Made by a program: the position numbers and the translations under genes. A stretch of 64,000 nt of DNA from Lunularia cruciata (lineage: Eukaryota; Streptophyta; Marchantiopsida; Lunulariales; Lunulariaceae): positions 1,304,501 to 1,368,500 of the forward strand of contig OX419761.1 of NCBI GenBank assembly GCA_948567375.1, in the 5' to 3' direction. Below the pieces are notes generated by a model, which made no database searches, was not told the origin of the DNA, and saw only the letters and a list, made by a program, of their open reading frames with translations. Positions 1-11,700 of the stretch are shown one piece after another (positions within the stretch are counted from its first letter, which is position 1; each line of letters begins with the position of its first letter).

Positions 1-946
1 AGCCTGTCTAGCCTCATCATGGAGTGTGCGGGGTAGCCTATGGAATAGACGTGGACATGGAAAACTAGTCTCAAATAACCCCAAAATGCAACCCGCCTGA
101 GAAGCTAACCACTCCCACGACTCGATCGGTATCCCTGGAACGATCAACGAAGGTATAGAAGAAGCGTGCGTAATCCCGAGTGTCACTGCTGTCGGTGTGG
201 TCGCTTGTCTCACGTGGGCATCCCAAGTGGTCCAATCATAGTCCTTGTGCATCCTTCACACATGGGTCTTTACCCCTTGCGAGGTAAAGCGTCGGTGACA
301 CACCGGGCATGGTGTATCCCGACCCGCTCTAGGCGACCCCACATGGGAAGGTGTAGCCATGGCTAGCACAAGAATAATGATAGTAACACATGATACTCCT
401 CTCCATATCTCCCCATATCTGCAAAACCACAACCCCTCACATCCCAACTCACATAAGAAAACAATCTCTCTCACAACCCTAAAATCTATAAACTTTCATA
501 ACTTTCAATTTCCGTCTCCAAAATTTTCAAATTAAATTCCCATGGAACTTAATCATGAAAACCCAGAGATTAGAAATGAAAATTCACAACCCATCACTCT
601 CAATGTATAATAATCACTCTCAACCCTAAAAAAACTAAAAAACTTCATAACTTTCTACTCCATTCTCCATAGTCTTCAATCTAGGTGCCAATGGAACCGG
701 AATTGAAAAACGAAGAGAATAGTCTATTCACTCGAAGGCTACATGCTAGAGAGCACTCAGATTTTATCAAAATAGTCTCACGTCTCTCCCTCTCCTCTCT
801 CGTCTCCACACTCTCCCCGCAGCAACACATTTTTATTAAGTTTTTATTGAGACATCCACAAGACTCAGTTAGGAAATTCCAGACAGTTTGATTTGCTAAT
901 TTAATTTCGGCAAGTTCAATCCAACTAACCCATATCTATAAACTAT
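1..946. other. Gene-free stretch
   Basis: I see no supportable gene. Two loosely similar AT-rich segments, each running from a CTCTCAACCCTAAA-like start to CCATGGAA, lie near 470-550 and 618-695. They look like a decayed short duplication. Short open frames here lack codon structure and family resemblance. Confidence 0.5.
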
Positions 947-1100
947 CCCATCCTTCGTGTTTTCTACGCGGTCGCCCTTTTCTCACTAACCCATATTCTC
1001 TTTACCCCATGTTACCTTTCTTTTGTCTCTCCCTTGTACGACTTGATGGGGGTCTTCCCATCCTTCGTTTTTCCTACGCGGTCGCCTTCACTCATTTTTT
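947..1100 (+). repeat. LINE-family 3' tail, two partial copies in tandem
   Basis: The core CCCATCCTTCG followed by TACGCGGTCGCC occurs at 947-977 and again at 1058-1086. The second copy is preceded by the fuller tail (TCTCTCCCTTGTACGACTTGATGGGGGTCTTCC-like, quoted here only as GGGGGTCTTCCCATCC). The same tail recurs at about 1.9, 6.6, 14.7, 16.8, 37.6, 43.7 and 44.4 kb. At 16.8, 44.4 and 6.6 kb it directly follows LINE-like coding relics, so I read it as the 3' untranslated end of 5'-truncated LINE copies. Confidence 0.6.
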
Positions 1101-1861
1101 TTCTGCATTGGATGAAGCGGTGTTCTTCTGGTGCAGAGAGATAGGTCCAACTTTAGGATTCCCCTGCTTTCTTGGCTTCTTTAGTATTAATTTTCTTTTC
1201 ACAATTTCAGACTTTTGTACTGGCTGTCATTCATGTAAAACGGGGAAACCAAATTTTTTTCATCATCCTAGAAGTTGAAGGGAATCTTTGGACTCATTTG
1301 CGGAACGATGGCCACACTGAAGAGAATGTCAGTGGTGAATGCCTTTACAACATCACTCCCATATTGAACAGTAAAATACATTAGAATATTGTGCTTGCAT
1401 GGTTACGGAAGAGTGATAGAGGAGATGGACACGGATACATATCGAAAGATCCAAATCTGGAGGTTTAGTCCTACTCTCGGTCTTGCCTAGGAAATCTAGA
1501 ACCAATCAATAAACAGGTGCAAAAGTAGTCGACGTGAAGGGTAACGGTTGATAACGGCCCATTCATAAAAGTGTTAGAGCTGCCCAGATTCTGCAAGTAG
1601 AGTTCTGTCACTCATTTCTTTTAAAAGTACCTGTATTGACCTTTTCCTCGATCTTTCGACCACTCGTCGTTTTCTTGTGTTTCCCCTGTATCACCATGGA
1701 GGTTGATACATGAGTTTGTCTTTTCGACTTGTCTAGTCTTGTCATGTCTCTGGAATTCTATGGGTGATGGAGCGCGATAACTAATCCGACCTATTTCTGA
1801 TCTGATTTTCAGTGCCAATTCATGATCAATTGTTGTACCACATTATCAAGATGAACTTCAA
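1101..1861. other. Gene-free stretch
   Basis: No gene, RNA or clear repeat seen. Open frames at 1009-1278 and 1172-1384 overlap the LINE tail and show no protein-like composition. Confidence 0.45.
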
Positions 1862-1965
1862 AATGGGGCTTAGCCCCATTTTACCCACTTGTCTTTTCCT
1901 TGTATGGTTTGATAGGGTCTTCCCATCCTTGTTGCTTTCACAAGCGGTGACGTTTTCTCTTAGAT
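1862..1965 (+). repeat. LINE-family 3' tail copy
   Basis: Starts with GGGGCTTAGCCCCATTTTAC, continues with a CTTGTATGGTTTGATAGGG segment and GTCTTCCCATCCTTG, and ends near AAGCGGTGACG. It matches the tails at 16,746-16,835 and 43,722-43,815, including the GGGGCTTAGCCCC self-complementary start. No coding part is attached, as expected of a heavily 5'-truncated retrotransposon copy. Confidence 0.6.
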
Positions 1966-2302
1966 GAACTTCTACCTTTTTTGATTGTAACATACAATTT
2001 ACCACTACAGATGAAGTAGATATGTAGCAAATATGAAGCTAAATAGATATCTCATGACCTTGAACATCAATTACATTTGACTGGCAAGTCATATGAAAAT
2101 GCATTAATTTTATAATTTCTTGTTGAAAAGCCAGCCAACAGGCCCAATAAAGTACCCTGAAGGAAAGTGAAAATGGAATACAAGCACAAACAAGAGTGCA
2201 AATAAAAGAAGAGCCCAAGAATAAGGGAAAAGGGGCACATAGACATAGATAACAAAACACTATGCGGAGTAACAAACTCTAGAAATATGTAAAATGAGTG
2301 AA
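1966..2302. other. Gene-free stretch
   Basis: Nothing supportable. The minus-strand frames of 78 and 62 aa at 2039-2275 overlap each other and look random. Confidence 0.4.
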
Positions 2303-2369
2303 ATAAGAATTTATAACTGAACCGCTTGATAGAGATCCTCCATCACGCGGTTCAGTTATAAATTCTTAT
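2303..2369. repeat. Perfect 23-bp inverted repeat (hairpin)
   Basis: Arm 2303-2325 (ATAAGAATTT...GAACCGC) is the exact reverse complement of arm 2347-2369, with a 21-nt loop. There is no mismatch in either arm, so the structure is young or maintained. It could be the palindromic remnant of a foldback or MITE element, or a small-RNA hairpin. Nothing in the sequence decides between them. Confidence 0.75.
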
Positions 2370-2879
2370 GGAAAATGTGAAGGAAGTGCCATCGATGAAA
2401 TATGAGCGCCCACTATTGATACACATAGATGAAGACTCAGAGCTTGTGATCTATGAAGGGTGATGGAAGCACTTTGCCAAAAATAAGATGTAAGCATGGT
2501 GGGTGAGAAAGACAAGACGCCTCTCCTCTATAGTGAGCTATGTGTTGCCTCTCAAAAGAGGCCATCAAAATTGATGATGAAGGTGTCCAAATATCTCCTT
2601 TACTAAGGGGACAAAGGTGTTGGAGATAAGCCGTGGGGCATAGTGACCCTCCTTCCTCCTAATGGTGATGATCGTTGTGGCTCCTACTTGGATACTAGCT
2701 CATGCCAAGGACTTTGATCAAAGTGAGTTTTGCCACAACCACATCATACAACATATGTCGGAAATCCTTGAAAGTGACAATATCTATGGCACCCTCCGGT
2801 GAGGGGGGCCTAGTAGGACAATCTATCACTCAATCTGACCTTGTGAGCAAGTAGAGTGTAGAATCTAGGCCAATGCAGC
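2370..2879 (-). other. Probable LINE relic, non-coding now
   Basis: This stretch lies directly downstream, on the minus strand, of the LINE zinc-motif relic at 2880-3146. In the other copies the equivalent position codes for the nuclease-like C-terminal domain. A short DVVV-like coding patch is readable on the minus strand near 2.74 kb, but the frame is broken repeatedly. No independent gene is seen. Confidence 0.3.
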
Positions 2880-3146
2880 TCTAATGGCATCATGGACTCT
2901 AGTACGCTCTCCTCCTATGGCACATCATAAGATGTGAATTCACTCCATATCAAATGTATAACCGCATGAGCACTCGTCCGATATGCCCAGGAGTGTTGGA
3001 CGTGGTAGACCTAGCCAAAGCCAGAAATTCATGGTGAACTCTTTTGATGTGAACCAAAAGTCATCAATCAAAGGGGAAGCATGACACCAAGCTCCAAAGC
3101 ACTTCCTATTGCAAGAGAGGATCCTAGCTCTATTTAGTAAAGGCAC
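2880..3146 (-). pseudogene. LINE-like relic: C-terminal zinc motif
   Basis: The minus-strand frame reads a region ending in a LWLGLPRPTLL-like segment, then CSCG...D...HI..C followed by GGERTRVHDAIR. This is the C-x-C...H...C motif and GGER-x-x-HDA segment found near the C terminus of some non-LTR retrotransposon proteins. Two expected Trp codons are TGA (TGG to TGA), so it is dead. The same motif reads CECG...H...C at about 16.08 kb in the copy at 15.9-16.8 kb. Orientation agrees with minus-strand tails elsewhere. Confidence 0.5.
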
Positions 3147-3663
3147 GTCAATGAGGATGCTAGAAAGGGTGTGAATGTGAATCTACTCAATGAGTTTTGC
3201 TTGAATCTTCATAGAGTCTAGGGATACAAAGCACACAAAGGGAGTAAGTGATGTACATGTTGGTTGTGGCAATCAATCATGGGCCAATCAAAGGACCATA
3301 GATGTGGTAGGAAGACCAATATGGAAAGATATGCACATGCCAATTACGATACTCTCATGACATAACATCTCAAATGGAAGGAGTAGGCAACTTGTACATG
3401 TCCCAACTAGGAAAGTACGTGAACATGTGTATTAGCTTGAATCAAAGTATCTGAGATATAAGAACTAAAAAAATCCTCATCTCCAGAAGGGTAGCACAAT
3501 ACCCCCACAGCTCCTATTGGAATTGGAATCCTAGTGGGAAGTCAGAGGAGGTGATGATTTGTTTATGAACTCCAAACCTTGCATTTACAAGTTTGAACTT
3601 GCAAAATGAAAGTTTCAAGCCTAAGTAGGAAAGCCTGTATTGCAAGGACTACATCCTCCAAGG
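3147..3663 (-). other. Upstream part of the same LINE relic
   Basis: No gene. The 3' part (3,630-3,690 on the plus strand) aligns with the sequence flanking the methyltransferase element at 53.15/63.08 kb. Both copies share TCAAGCCTAA and then a GATGTGTGTAT or AATGTGTGTAT segment. That makes this stretch a paralogue of the LINE at 52.2-53.2 kb. Confidence 0.4.
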
Positions 3664-4060
3664 GGCTCAAGATGTGTGTATCATCTAATAGGGATGAAAA
3701 AGATACAGAGGAAAGCTGGCTGCAACCTCACAAAGAGTTGTGTAGTGAATGATGACAAATTATAACATTCCCAAGGATCTCTTTGGCATGTACCCTCCGG
3801 GGCTCAAGATGTGTGTATCATCTAATAGGGGTGAAAAAGATATGGAGGAAAGGTGGCTGCAACCTCACAAAGAGTTTTGTAGTGAATGATGACAAATTAT
3901 AACATTCCCAAGATCTCTTTGGCATGTACACTCTATGTGTATCATCTAATAGGGATGAAAATTATATGGAGGAAAAGGTGGCTGCAACCTCACAAAGAGT
4001 TGTGTAGTGAACGATCACAAAGTATAACATTCCCAAGGATGTTAATTGAGTGAACTCCAT
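3664..4060. repeat. Three-copy tandem repeat, unit 137 then 124 bp
   Basis: The marker TGTGTATCATCTAATAGGG begins at 3675, 3812 and 3936. Each unit continues with GAAAAAGATA...GGCTGCAACCTCACAAAGAGTT...TATAACATTCCCAAG. Units differ by a few substitutions and small deletions. A related stretch occurs once at 63,140-63,180, so the unit probably derives from the LINE family and expanded only here. Confidence 0.8.
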
Positions 4061-6631
4061 GTTGTACCTCTCACCCACCAATTCCATCTTAGGTAATGGC
4101 TCAATGAATCAACTTTTTGGATTGTATTATGTAAACTTTATATTCTCCATGGGGGAACATCTGAAAGGGAATTAATCTTCAATAAGACAATGACCTTGTT
4201 GTGTGTAAGGGTTGTGGAGGAAAAATGTCGTGCATTCCTATTTCCTCAATGCAACGTGATGTTCCTCTCTTGAGAACTCTAATAGTTTTTCTCACGAGGA
4301 ACTTGAATAGGCAACTTGAGTTACTCCTATTTTTCTTTGTGGGACACCCGGACATATGGGAACAGTGGCAGGTGGCTTTGTTTTGGCTTAAGCATCTGTC
4401 CACTTATGTTTAAAATATATTATCCTACAAGGTCAACAAAGAGAAGTACTAATAGCGTTACGCATCGCATTGTGTTTTCATTTCATAATTTTACAGAATT
4501 AATTCAAGAATTCAAGGAATATTTGTAGGAAAATTATTCAAATTTTCATTCAAAAATCTATTTTTAAATATACATACATAGACTCAAATAAAGAAATACA
4601 AGAATATAAAGACAAAAAAAATTAATTAAGAAAATATCTTACGTGATATATAAGTAAATGGGAAATACATTAATTAAATTTTAGATTCATAATATGCGCA
4701 AATGTCTAAAGATAACATTGCCTATGGCCATATATGTGTTTTACTATCTATGTTTTACTTCTCTTGATATAATCTGAATGATATGGTTATAAAACTTGTA
4801 AATAACGAATAAAGGTCCACAAGAGAGCCCCTAGACTTTATACAGTCGAAGAACTGAGTTTTAGAGCTGATGTTCTAAATGGCGTAGGGATTCTACCTTT
4901 CAGTATTTTATTCCACTATGTATTCGTTCCCCCTCATTTTGAATATGCTAACTATCTTATATCGTCTGCTACAGTAGTCACAAGTCAAAGAAACCGTAAA
5001 TGCAGACAACTTCAACTATGTACAGCTCGTTTTCGCGCATCACATGTGGAACGCCTGGAGGTCGTGCAACAAGCGTAGAATATCAACCGGATTGGACTCT
5101 AGGATATGTCGCTTGCCAGAACGTGCCAATCGCCTCAAATTAGATAATCTTGCTAGTGACAATTATTCTTTCAACCCGGGAGACACAGAGAGTCCAAAGA
5201 GTTAAAAGAACATGAAAGGTAGAAAACCATCGACTAAATCATATAATCATTAGTATATGTATAAGGTACGCGCGTGGTCTACATATGCTTATAGAGAGCA
5301 TATAGTGAGTTTCCACTCCAGTTTCACGATGCTCTCAAGGCTGAAGGTTTTCATGGCTAAGGTTAAGAAGTCAGCTGTGCACTACAACGTTACAATAGTT
5401 TCTGTCACAGCTGTGATTGCCGGTAGTTCAGTCTGAGTCACTATAAGTTTGTGGTGAGACTATGGAGTGGAAAGCACTTCGTTTCTGTGTCTTTTTAGTT
5501 TACGGAAAATCGGTTCCTCTATTTTAGCAAAACATGATTATAACTCTTCGTTATTCTTGTCTTTGAAGCTGCAAATAAATCTGGGAGATTACTCCAGAAC
5601 AACCTGCTACGATGCAACGTCCATATTATCAGCTTCCAGGTCCCAACTGTGAATGTGCCATCTTTCAAGTTGAAGGTCACTGCTAGAAGGTTATGCCGGC
5701 AATCCCCCTAAATGAATGTATTTGTTATTCGTGTCCTGTATCATACCCCTTAGTCTAAATTAGGGAATGTTTGTGCATGGAGTTGCCCCGCTGCTAGTAT
5801 TGACAACAGATTCTTTACTCAATTAGGGTTATACACAATCATAAGTCTCGCCAAGAATCGAGTTCCCGAGGAATCATAGTCCCACTGTGGCTGTGGAAAT
5901 CCAAGGCGTAGTGCACATGACGCATCACGAACCATGTATGGGACCCATATCTAAATGTCAGCTGGTTGAAAGAGACAACGTCGCCAAGAAAACTGGTTTC
6001 TCGTGATGAAAAGCGTGAATGGTGGTGCTACATCCTGAACTGTGGAGTGTGGATTAGATTAGAGATTATGAAAGCAATGGACCATCGAGGTTGACCATTA
6101 AAAGGTATGTACCCTGGATGGTGTCAACTGCTTCAATAGTTCATCAGGCACAGTATACAACGTGGTTTTCACTGGAACGAGTTCATTAAGCCGGAGTAAA
6201 GTTCGGAAGAAGCTTCATCCTTCCGTAACTTTATCAAACAAGAAACGGGCGTCTCATGGGCGAATATCATTTTGGAAATTTGGGAAGTTTAATTTCTTCC
6301 TCCTCCTCACCGCCGGATAAATTATTCGGCCTCCTCACTGGATGATGCTCAGCTTTGCTCCGTTACGATGATAGCGATATATCTAGAAAGACAAATATCT
6401 CCACAGGTCACGTGGACGAAATTGTGATGTCTCTACGATACCTTCCGTTGGTGGATTTGAGTCAAAACCTTCGAGCTGCCGGATTTTCTGTCAACCTTCC
6501 GACAAGCACATGTGAACTTGTAAATACCTGTATCGACGACCGGACATGGTTTAGCTCGTGGTTAAAAATCTAACCATTGCGAGATTGCATTGCTTTCCTG
6601 TAGCTACGGAAAAGCGACGCGAGTAGGATAA
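4061..6631. other. Gene-free stretch of 2.6 kb
   Basis: I found no gene, RNA or recognisable element. The overlapping plus and minus frames at 4179-4528 shadow one another. The frames at 5467-5652 and 6355-6573 show no family resemblance or splice support. AT-rich tracts lie at 4,550-4,720. Confidence 0.4.
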
Positions 6632-7145
6632 GAAGAAGGATGGGAAGACCCCATCACGCAGTACAAGGATAAAACATAACAGATAAAATGAAGAATAAAA
6701 TATAAGAGATAAAATGATGTTAAGTTTAAAGTCTCTATGAATAATTTATCCTACTATACCTGTTATTTGTCACTTATGCAACTTAAGGACTCTGTGATCA
6801 ATGTGTTATATTTATTGTTCCACGTATCTTCAAGATTAGAGGAATAAAGAAATAACCTGTTGTATATATCTCTATATTTAGAAACATTGGTCACTATAGC
6901 TCCGCTCACTGCTCATCCAAGAGCCATCAACCTCTTCAAAACTATGGGATCCCCAACCACAACATCCAATATTATCATTTCGCTACTATCATCTAATTAT
7001 CTAAACAATATTTACAACTAAGAAGATTTTCAGACATTTGATTTTTTAATATTTACAAGAACATGAATTATTTTTCCTAGGAAAACTATATCATACGTGG
7101 AATCCATAACCACGGTATCCACTACTAACCCTTTATCATCTCCGA
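6632..7145 (-). pseudogene. LINE-like relic with 3' tail (copy C)
   Basis: Plus-strand text AGATTAGAGGAATAAAGA (6,836), followed by CCGCTCACTGCTCATCCAAGAG and CACAACATCCA, matches copy B at 44.69-44.84 kb. There it is antisense to coding sequence of the C-terminal domain. The reverse complement of the family tail (GGATGGGAAGACCCCATCA) follows at 6,638-6,700, in the right order for a minus-strand copy. Frames are broken. A further part up to about 7,145 is AT-rich and hard to align. Confidence 0.5.
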
Positions 7146-8767
7146 CCATATGCAAATCTACGCAATATTTATAGCTGAAGCAATTCCCAAATTCTCCATT
7201 TTTGTTTCCTTGCGAGAACGTGATAGGGAAAGTGTTGGCTCAAGTTACTGAAGGGTAAAGTGGATACGAACAATACGGCGTACAGCACTTGTTTTGGAGA
7301 TCTGCAGCGTGTAGTTTGTGGGTTCGATATTTCACTGATCGCGGAAGATGTCATGACCACGTTGTAGAAGTGTGGTCGGGAATGCCCTCTAAAAACAGTC
7401 GTGGTTAAAGAGTAGCACCGCGCTGAGTGTTGCGGGAGTCCTGTCTGAATATCGGAGTGAGTTCCGCAGCCTCCCCGAACACAGCAAGATTCTCTCGGGA
7501 GAAACGTGGACGGTCCGATATCCCGAACGCAAGGAGCCACTGCTGTGGCACTACAAACGCAGACCGAGGGGGAAATGTACTGTATGTACACTGAAGACGG
7601 GCCAGGATGGTGGGTGTCCCGTCCGTCCGCGCGAGGCATTGGCGTCAGGCGACGGAGATGCGAGTCTGTCATTGAATATCGGTGCGCATGCATTACGGAT
7701 CATCGAATCGTGGGAGTGTTGTTTCCTCCGAACCAGGCGAGACGGGAGACAGGCCCGGGCCGGTATGGGCCAGACAGACAGACAGATAGACAGTGACTTT
7801 CTCGCGTCTGCAGCCTCTCTTTGATAATTTGTGCTATGGCAGGGAGATACAATAAATCTATTCAATTTCTCCCCATCGCCTGCGAACGCCCTGTAGGTCC
7901 TGATAGCGCCCGGGAGAACTAAGAGGGCTACGGACAGCAGCAAACTTTTGTCGAAGCATTGAGTGTCGGGGCCTCACTCCACATCTCTTCTTTATGTCTC
8001 ATCTGCGAGCTCTGGCCTCCACTCCAGTTCCCTTGCACTCACGCACCTCATTATGAGTTCTCAACACCCAATTTCCTGGTCCGCTTGCCAATGCGCGATT
8101 GACAATTCGACATTGGCTACGACTGGGGGATGTGAAGTGCCAATCGAGAGTAGCTCCCCGGTTGCATTTCCCTAGTTTTACGGATGCCATTCCACGTCCG
8201 GATCTCCCATCCTTTTCAGCAGCTAGCGTGTTTAATTTGGGAGGTATAGCTGCTTTCAAAATAATGATCGTTCCTGGTCTGTAGCGATCCTTCTGGTTTG
8301 TAAGCTTCCTCACAGTTCAATCTCCGCAGTCGACGCCGAGCTCATATGTACAGGCAGATGTGCTGTGATGGCTGGCATTGCTACTGTGAACGCTTCGGGC
8401 CACTACTCGTTTTCCTTCACAGAGAACTGCAATCAAATCAGGAAGCCGGGTCTCTTCTGTGACGACTTGCTCTTCCTATGAGTGGGTTCCAATTCCACAT
8501 AACTTCATCACCATCAATCACTATCACGAGGACAACTCTTCATGTTTCGAGTGTCCCAACGTAGCATTGTGCATTAGCGTTTGGATTTGACGAGGAAATA
8601 CGTTGCACCTTTAAAAAAATTCCGAATACTTCATGTATACCGAAAGTGACGGTTCCTTTGCCGATCAAGTACCCTCCGAGGCCCCACCCAATTCGGCTAT
8701 TTCGTTGCAGTTTTGCGCATTCACTGCAGCCTTAGGCTGCATGCAGTCAAAGTAGCACTTCCCTGGC
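7146..8767 (+). promoter_or_regulatory. SOSEKI upstream region and probable 5' leader
   Basis: This GC- and CpG-richer stretch lies directly upstream of the first SOSEKI coding exon. It should contain the promoter and 5' leader, though I cannot place a transcription start. Frames of 174, 130 and 104 aa on the minus strand and 96 aa on the plus strand overlap each other and show no family resemblance. A short CAGA-type microsatellite sits at about 7,771-7,795. An in-frame TAG at 8753-8755 closes the frame just before the chosen ATG. Confidence 0.4.
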
Positions 8768-11700
8768 ATGGTTCTAGTAGGCCAAGGTATGGAACCCGAG
8801 GAGGCTTTCACGAAGGTTCAGGTGGTGTATTATCTAAGCCGAGGGGGCCAGCTACAGCAGCCTCATCTCATCGACGTACCTGTATCTACTCATAGCAATG
8901 GGTTGTATTTGAGAGGTCAGTCTCAGACGGTAGAGAGGTAGCAATTGCTTGTGTTTAAACTCGAATGGGTGCAAAGGATTTGACGTTATACGTGTGGTTT
9001 GAGTTTCTCCAACGCGATCGAAAGTTTGTGCAGATGTGTCAGTATTCAGGACTTGCTGGCTAAATTCATGGAACCATGCTCAACAAAGCAGGTGGAGAAC
9101 ACGAGCGGAACGCGCACGTTTGAGTACTAACTCTGCAATGACGCTATGCAGATGTGAAGAGGAGACTGACTTCTATTCGTGGAAAAGGAATGGGAGATTC
9201 TTTTTCCTGGTCATGTAAAAGGTACAGTCAACACAACCATGTCTCCATGTCCATACATAACCTCGGTCGGTAGTTTTGATATAAAATGGGTTCCTTCAGT
9301 GAACCATCGTGCGCATGCCCAACTTCGACCACTTTGTTGCGATGTAATAGTCAGTCAGACACCATTTGCGTGGTCGGGATTCTAAGGTGCTTTATTGAAG
9401 TCTTAGCAGTTGAAGCTCGAGTCCCTTCTTCTGAGGTGCGAAGATTCTGTATCTGCAGGAATTATAAGAACAACTTCATTTGGCAAGATTTAGCAGACGA
9501 TGATAAGATTCTCCCACTCAGCGATGGTGAACTTGTTCTTAAAGGCTCTGAGCTGTACACTGGTTTCCAAGGTAAACATGGATGACGCCAACCTCGTTCG
9601 ACTCCGTCAATGATGATTTTGCAGCGATTGTGAGTGATACCAGCTTAGTAGAAGTCACATGTTCCGCTTCAGGATGATAATTTTTGACTTCGGAGTTCGC
9701 ACCTTCTTTACCGAAGTTGCTTTGTAGTTAATCAGGAGTGATCTCCGATAATTCCGACATGTGGTGGATAGATGCTGCTGCCTATGAGACGCCCTATGTT
9801 CTTTGCATATGCATCGAGATTAAACGTAGATGCTTTGTTTGTAAAGCACACGTTGCACTTCTGATCCCAAAGTATCATCATCAATTAAAATGACGCCAAA
9901 ATTCTTTGTTGCAGAAAAGGCTGAATTTATGGATGGGCAGTTCGATCCAGAGAACGCAGCACAGCTTCCTGGTAAGATTAAAAAGCTGTCGAGCAAGAAG
10001 TTCGACTTCGAGGCCGTGAAGCGAAGTCTAGATATGGAATCCGACAAGCTTCAGGAGCAAAGCGATCTGGCTGCTGCTCTGTCTTTGAGTCTACAGTTAA
10101 TGAGCGATCCGCATATGAAGAGGTTCAGCAAGGACAAGAGTATGGATCTCAACCAGCAAGTAATGAACAGTCTGTCTCAGGCAAAATCCAATGCTGCGGA
10201 GGAGTGCATGCTCGACCACAGCGTCACCGATATTTCCAGCGAAACTCTGCACTCGGAAGAATCAACCGTGCAGAAGTTCAGCTTCAACGAGACCATTAGA
10301 GAACGTAGTAAAAGTACAGCATCAGCATCATCCTCCGAACGCGAACGCGATCACAGCTATGGTACACCCAGAAGGAGTGAAGGTAACGGCAGAGACCGGT
10401 CTCTCCCGAGGGACATGCCAAGATCTAGAGAAGTCTCAAGGGAATTACCCCCACAAATTCCGCGAGATGTACCAAGAGAAAAGTCGAGAGAAATGTCAAG
10501 GGAATTGCCTAGAGAAGGACCAAGAGAGACATCAAGAGAATTGCCTAGAGAAGTTCCGGTTCTAGTCAGAGAGGGACCAAGAGAGATACCTAGAGAATTG
10601 CCCAGAGAGGTGCCGCGAGAGACGACTAGAGAAGTGCCCAGGGAAGTCGCTAGAGAATTGCCTAAAGAAACGCCCAGGGAACCTCCTCGGGATGTATCGA
10701 GAGAGTCACCACGAGATGCATCGAAGACGGTTAAAGACAGTGGGAAGACCCGACAGGAGAAGCCCGAAGAGCTGCCCTTGATAAAGACTAAAAAATCGCC
10801 TACGTGCAGTGAGTCAGGTGATAGTACGCCTTTCATGCTATCTCCGAGAAGACTTATGGCAGCACTATCTAGCCCCAGCCCGGAGAAGAAGTTTGGGAAG
10901 TTGGCACATTCTTCTTCAACGCGATCTTCAACTCCTAGTACTGCAGCAAGTACTCATTGCGAGGATTCTTTACCCAGCATCAACATCAGACTCTCGAAGC
11001 AAGCAACATGTCTATCAAATTTCCGTCTTTGCGGCAATCCGAACCCTCATGCAACTGACTCAAGGCCTGACAGTCCAGAGCATCCTCTCTCTGCTCCGGC
11101 TCAACCAGCTCCGGGCGTCATACCTCCACAGTCCCCCAACACTCGAGGCCATCAAGGTGGACCTTACTGGCCTCGGTGGAGATCTGGACGCAAGCCTCGA
11201 ACTTCACAGGAAGCTAAAGATGGGGAGCCTCCTACTCCCACCAGAGGCACAGGTTTACCAACAGCCAAACCCGACCCTCCTCTCAAGAAAAGCTTCGAGT
11301 TCGATATGAACCTTTCTTCAGGTGTGAACAGTCCCATGGCTACGCCTTTCCTACAGACTGAGCAGAACTCTCCTTCTAGTGAATCTAGTAGTAACAATGG
11401 TGTATTCGAAAAGCCTGGTCCAGCTTCGCTATCTGGGAATTCTGACTTCTCGGACAGTGGCAACGGTGCGTCCTCTACAGCGAGTTCATCTTCAGAAACA
11501 CAAAATATTAGTGTATCCGTGAAGGAGGTCATTACGCAGCAGTTGCCGAGTCTATCGACGCCAGAAAGACCAATCCTGAATATCGACACAGCAAGTTTAC
11601 CAAGGTACATTCGGATGATTGATTTGAGGGAAAGCCTCTCACACTCCCTTCCGCGGCCATGCAGTAGGTCGTAGAGCAATCCTGGAGGGTTCCTTAGAGA

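Noticed and set aside
7169-7943. 174- and 130-aa minus-strand frames upstream of SOSEKI
   Set aside because: They overlap each other and a plus frame in CpG-rich DNA. No family resemblance and no splice support.
10357-10836. 159-aa minus-strand frame
   Set aside because: It is the antisense shadow of the PRE repeat in SOSEKI. Repeats of the codon pair keep the reverse frame open.
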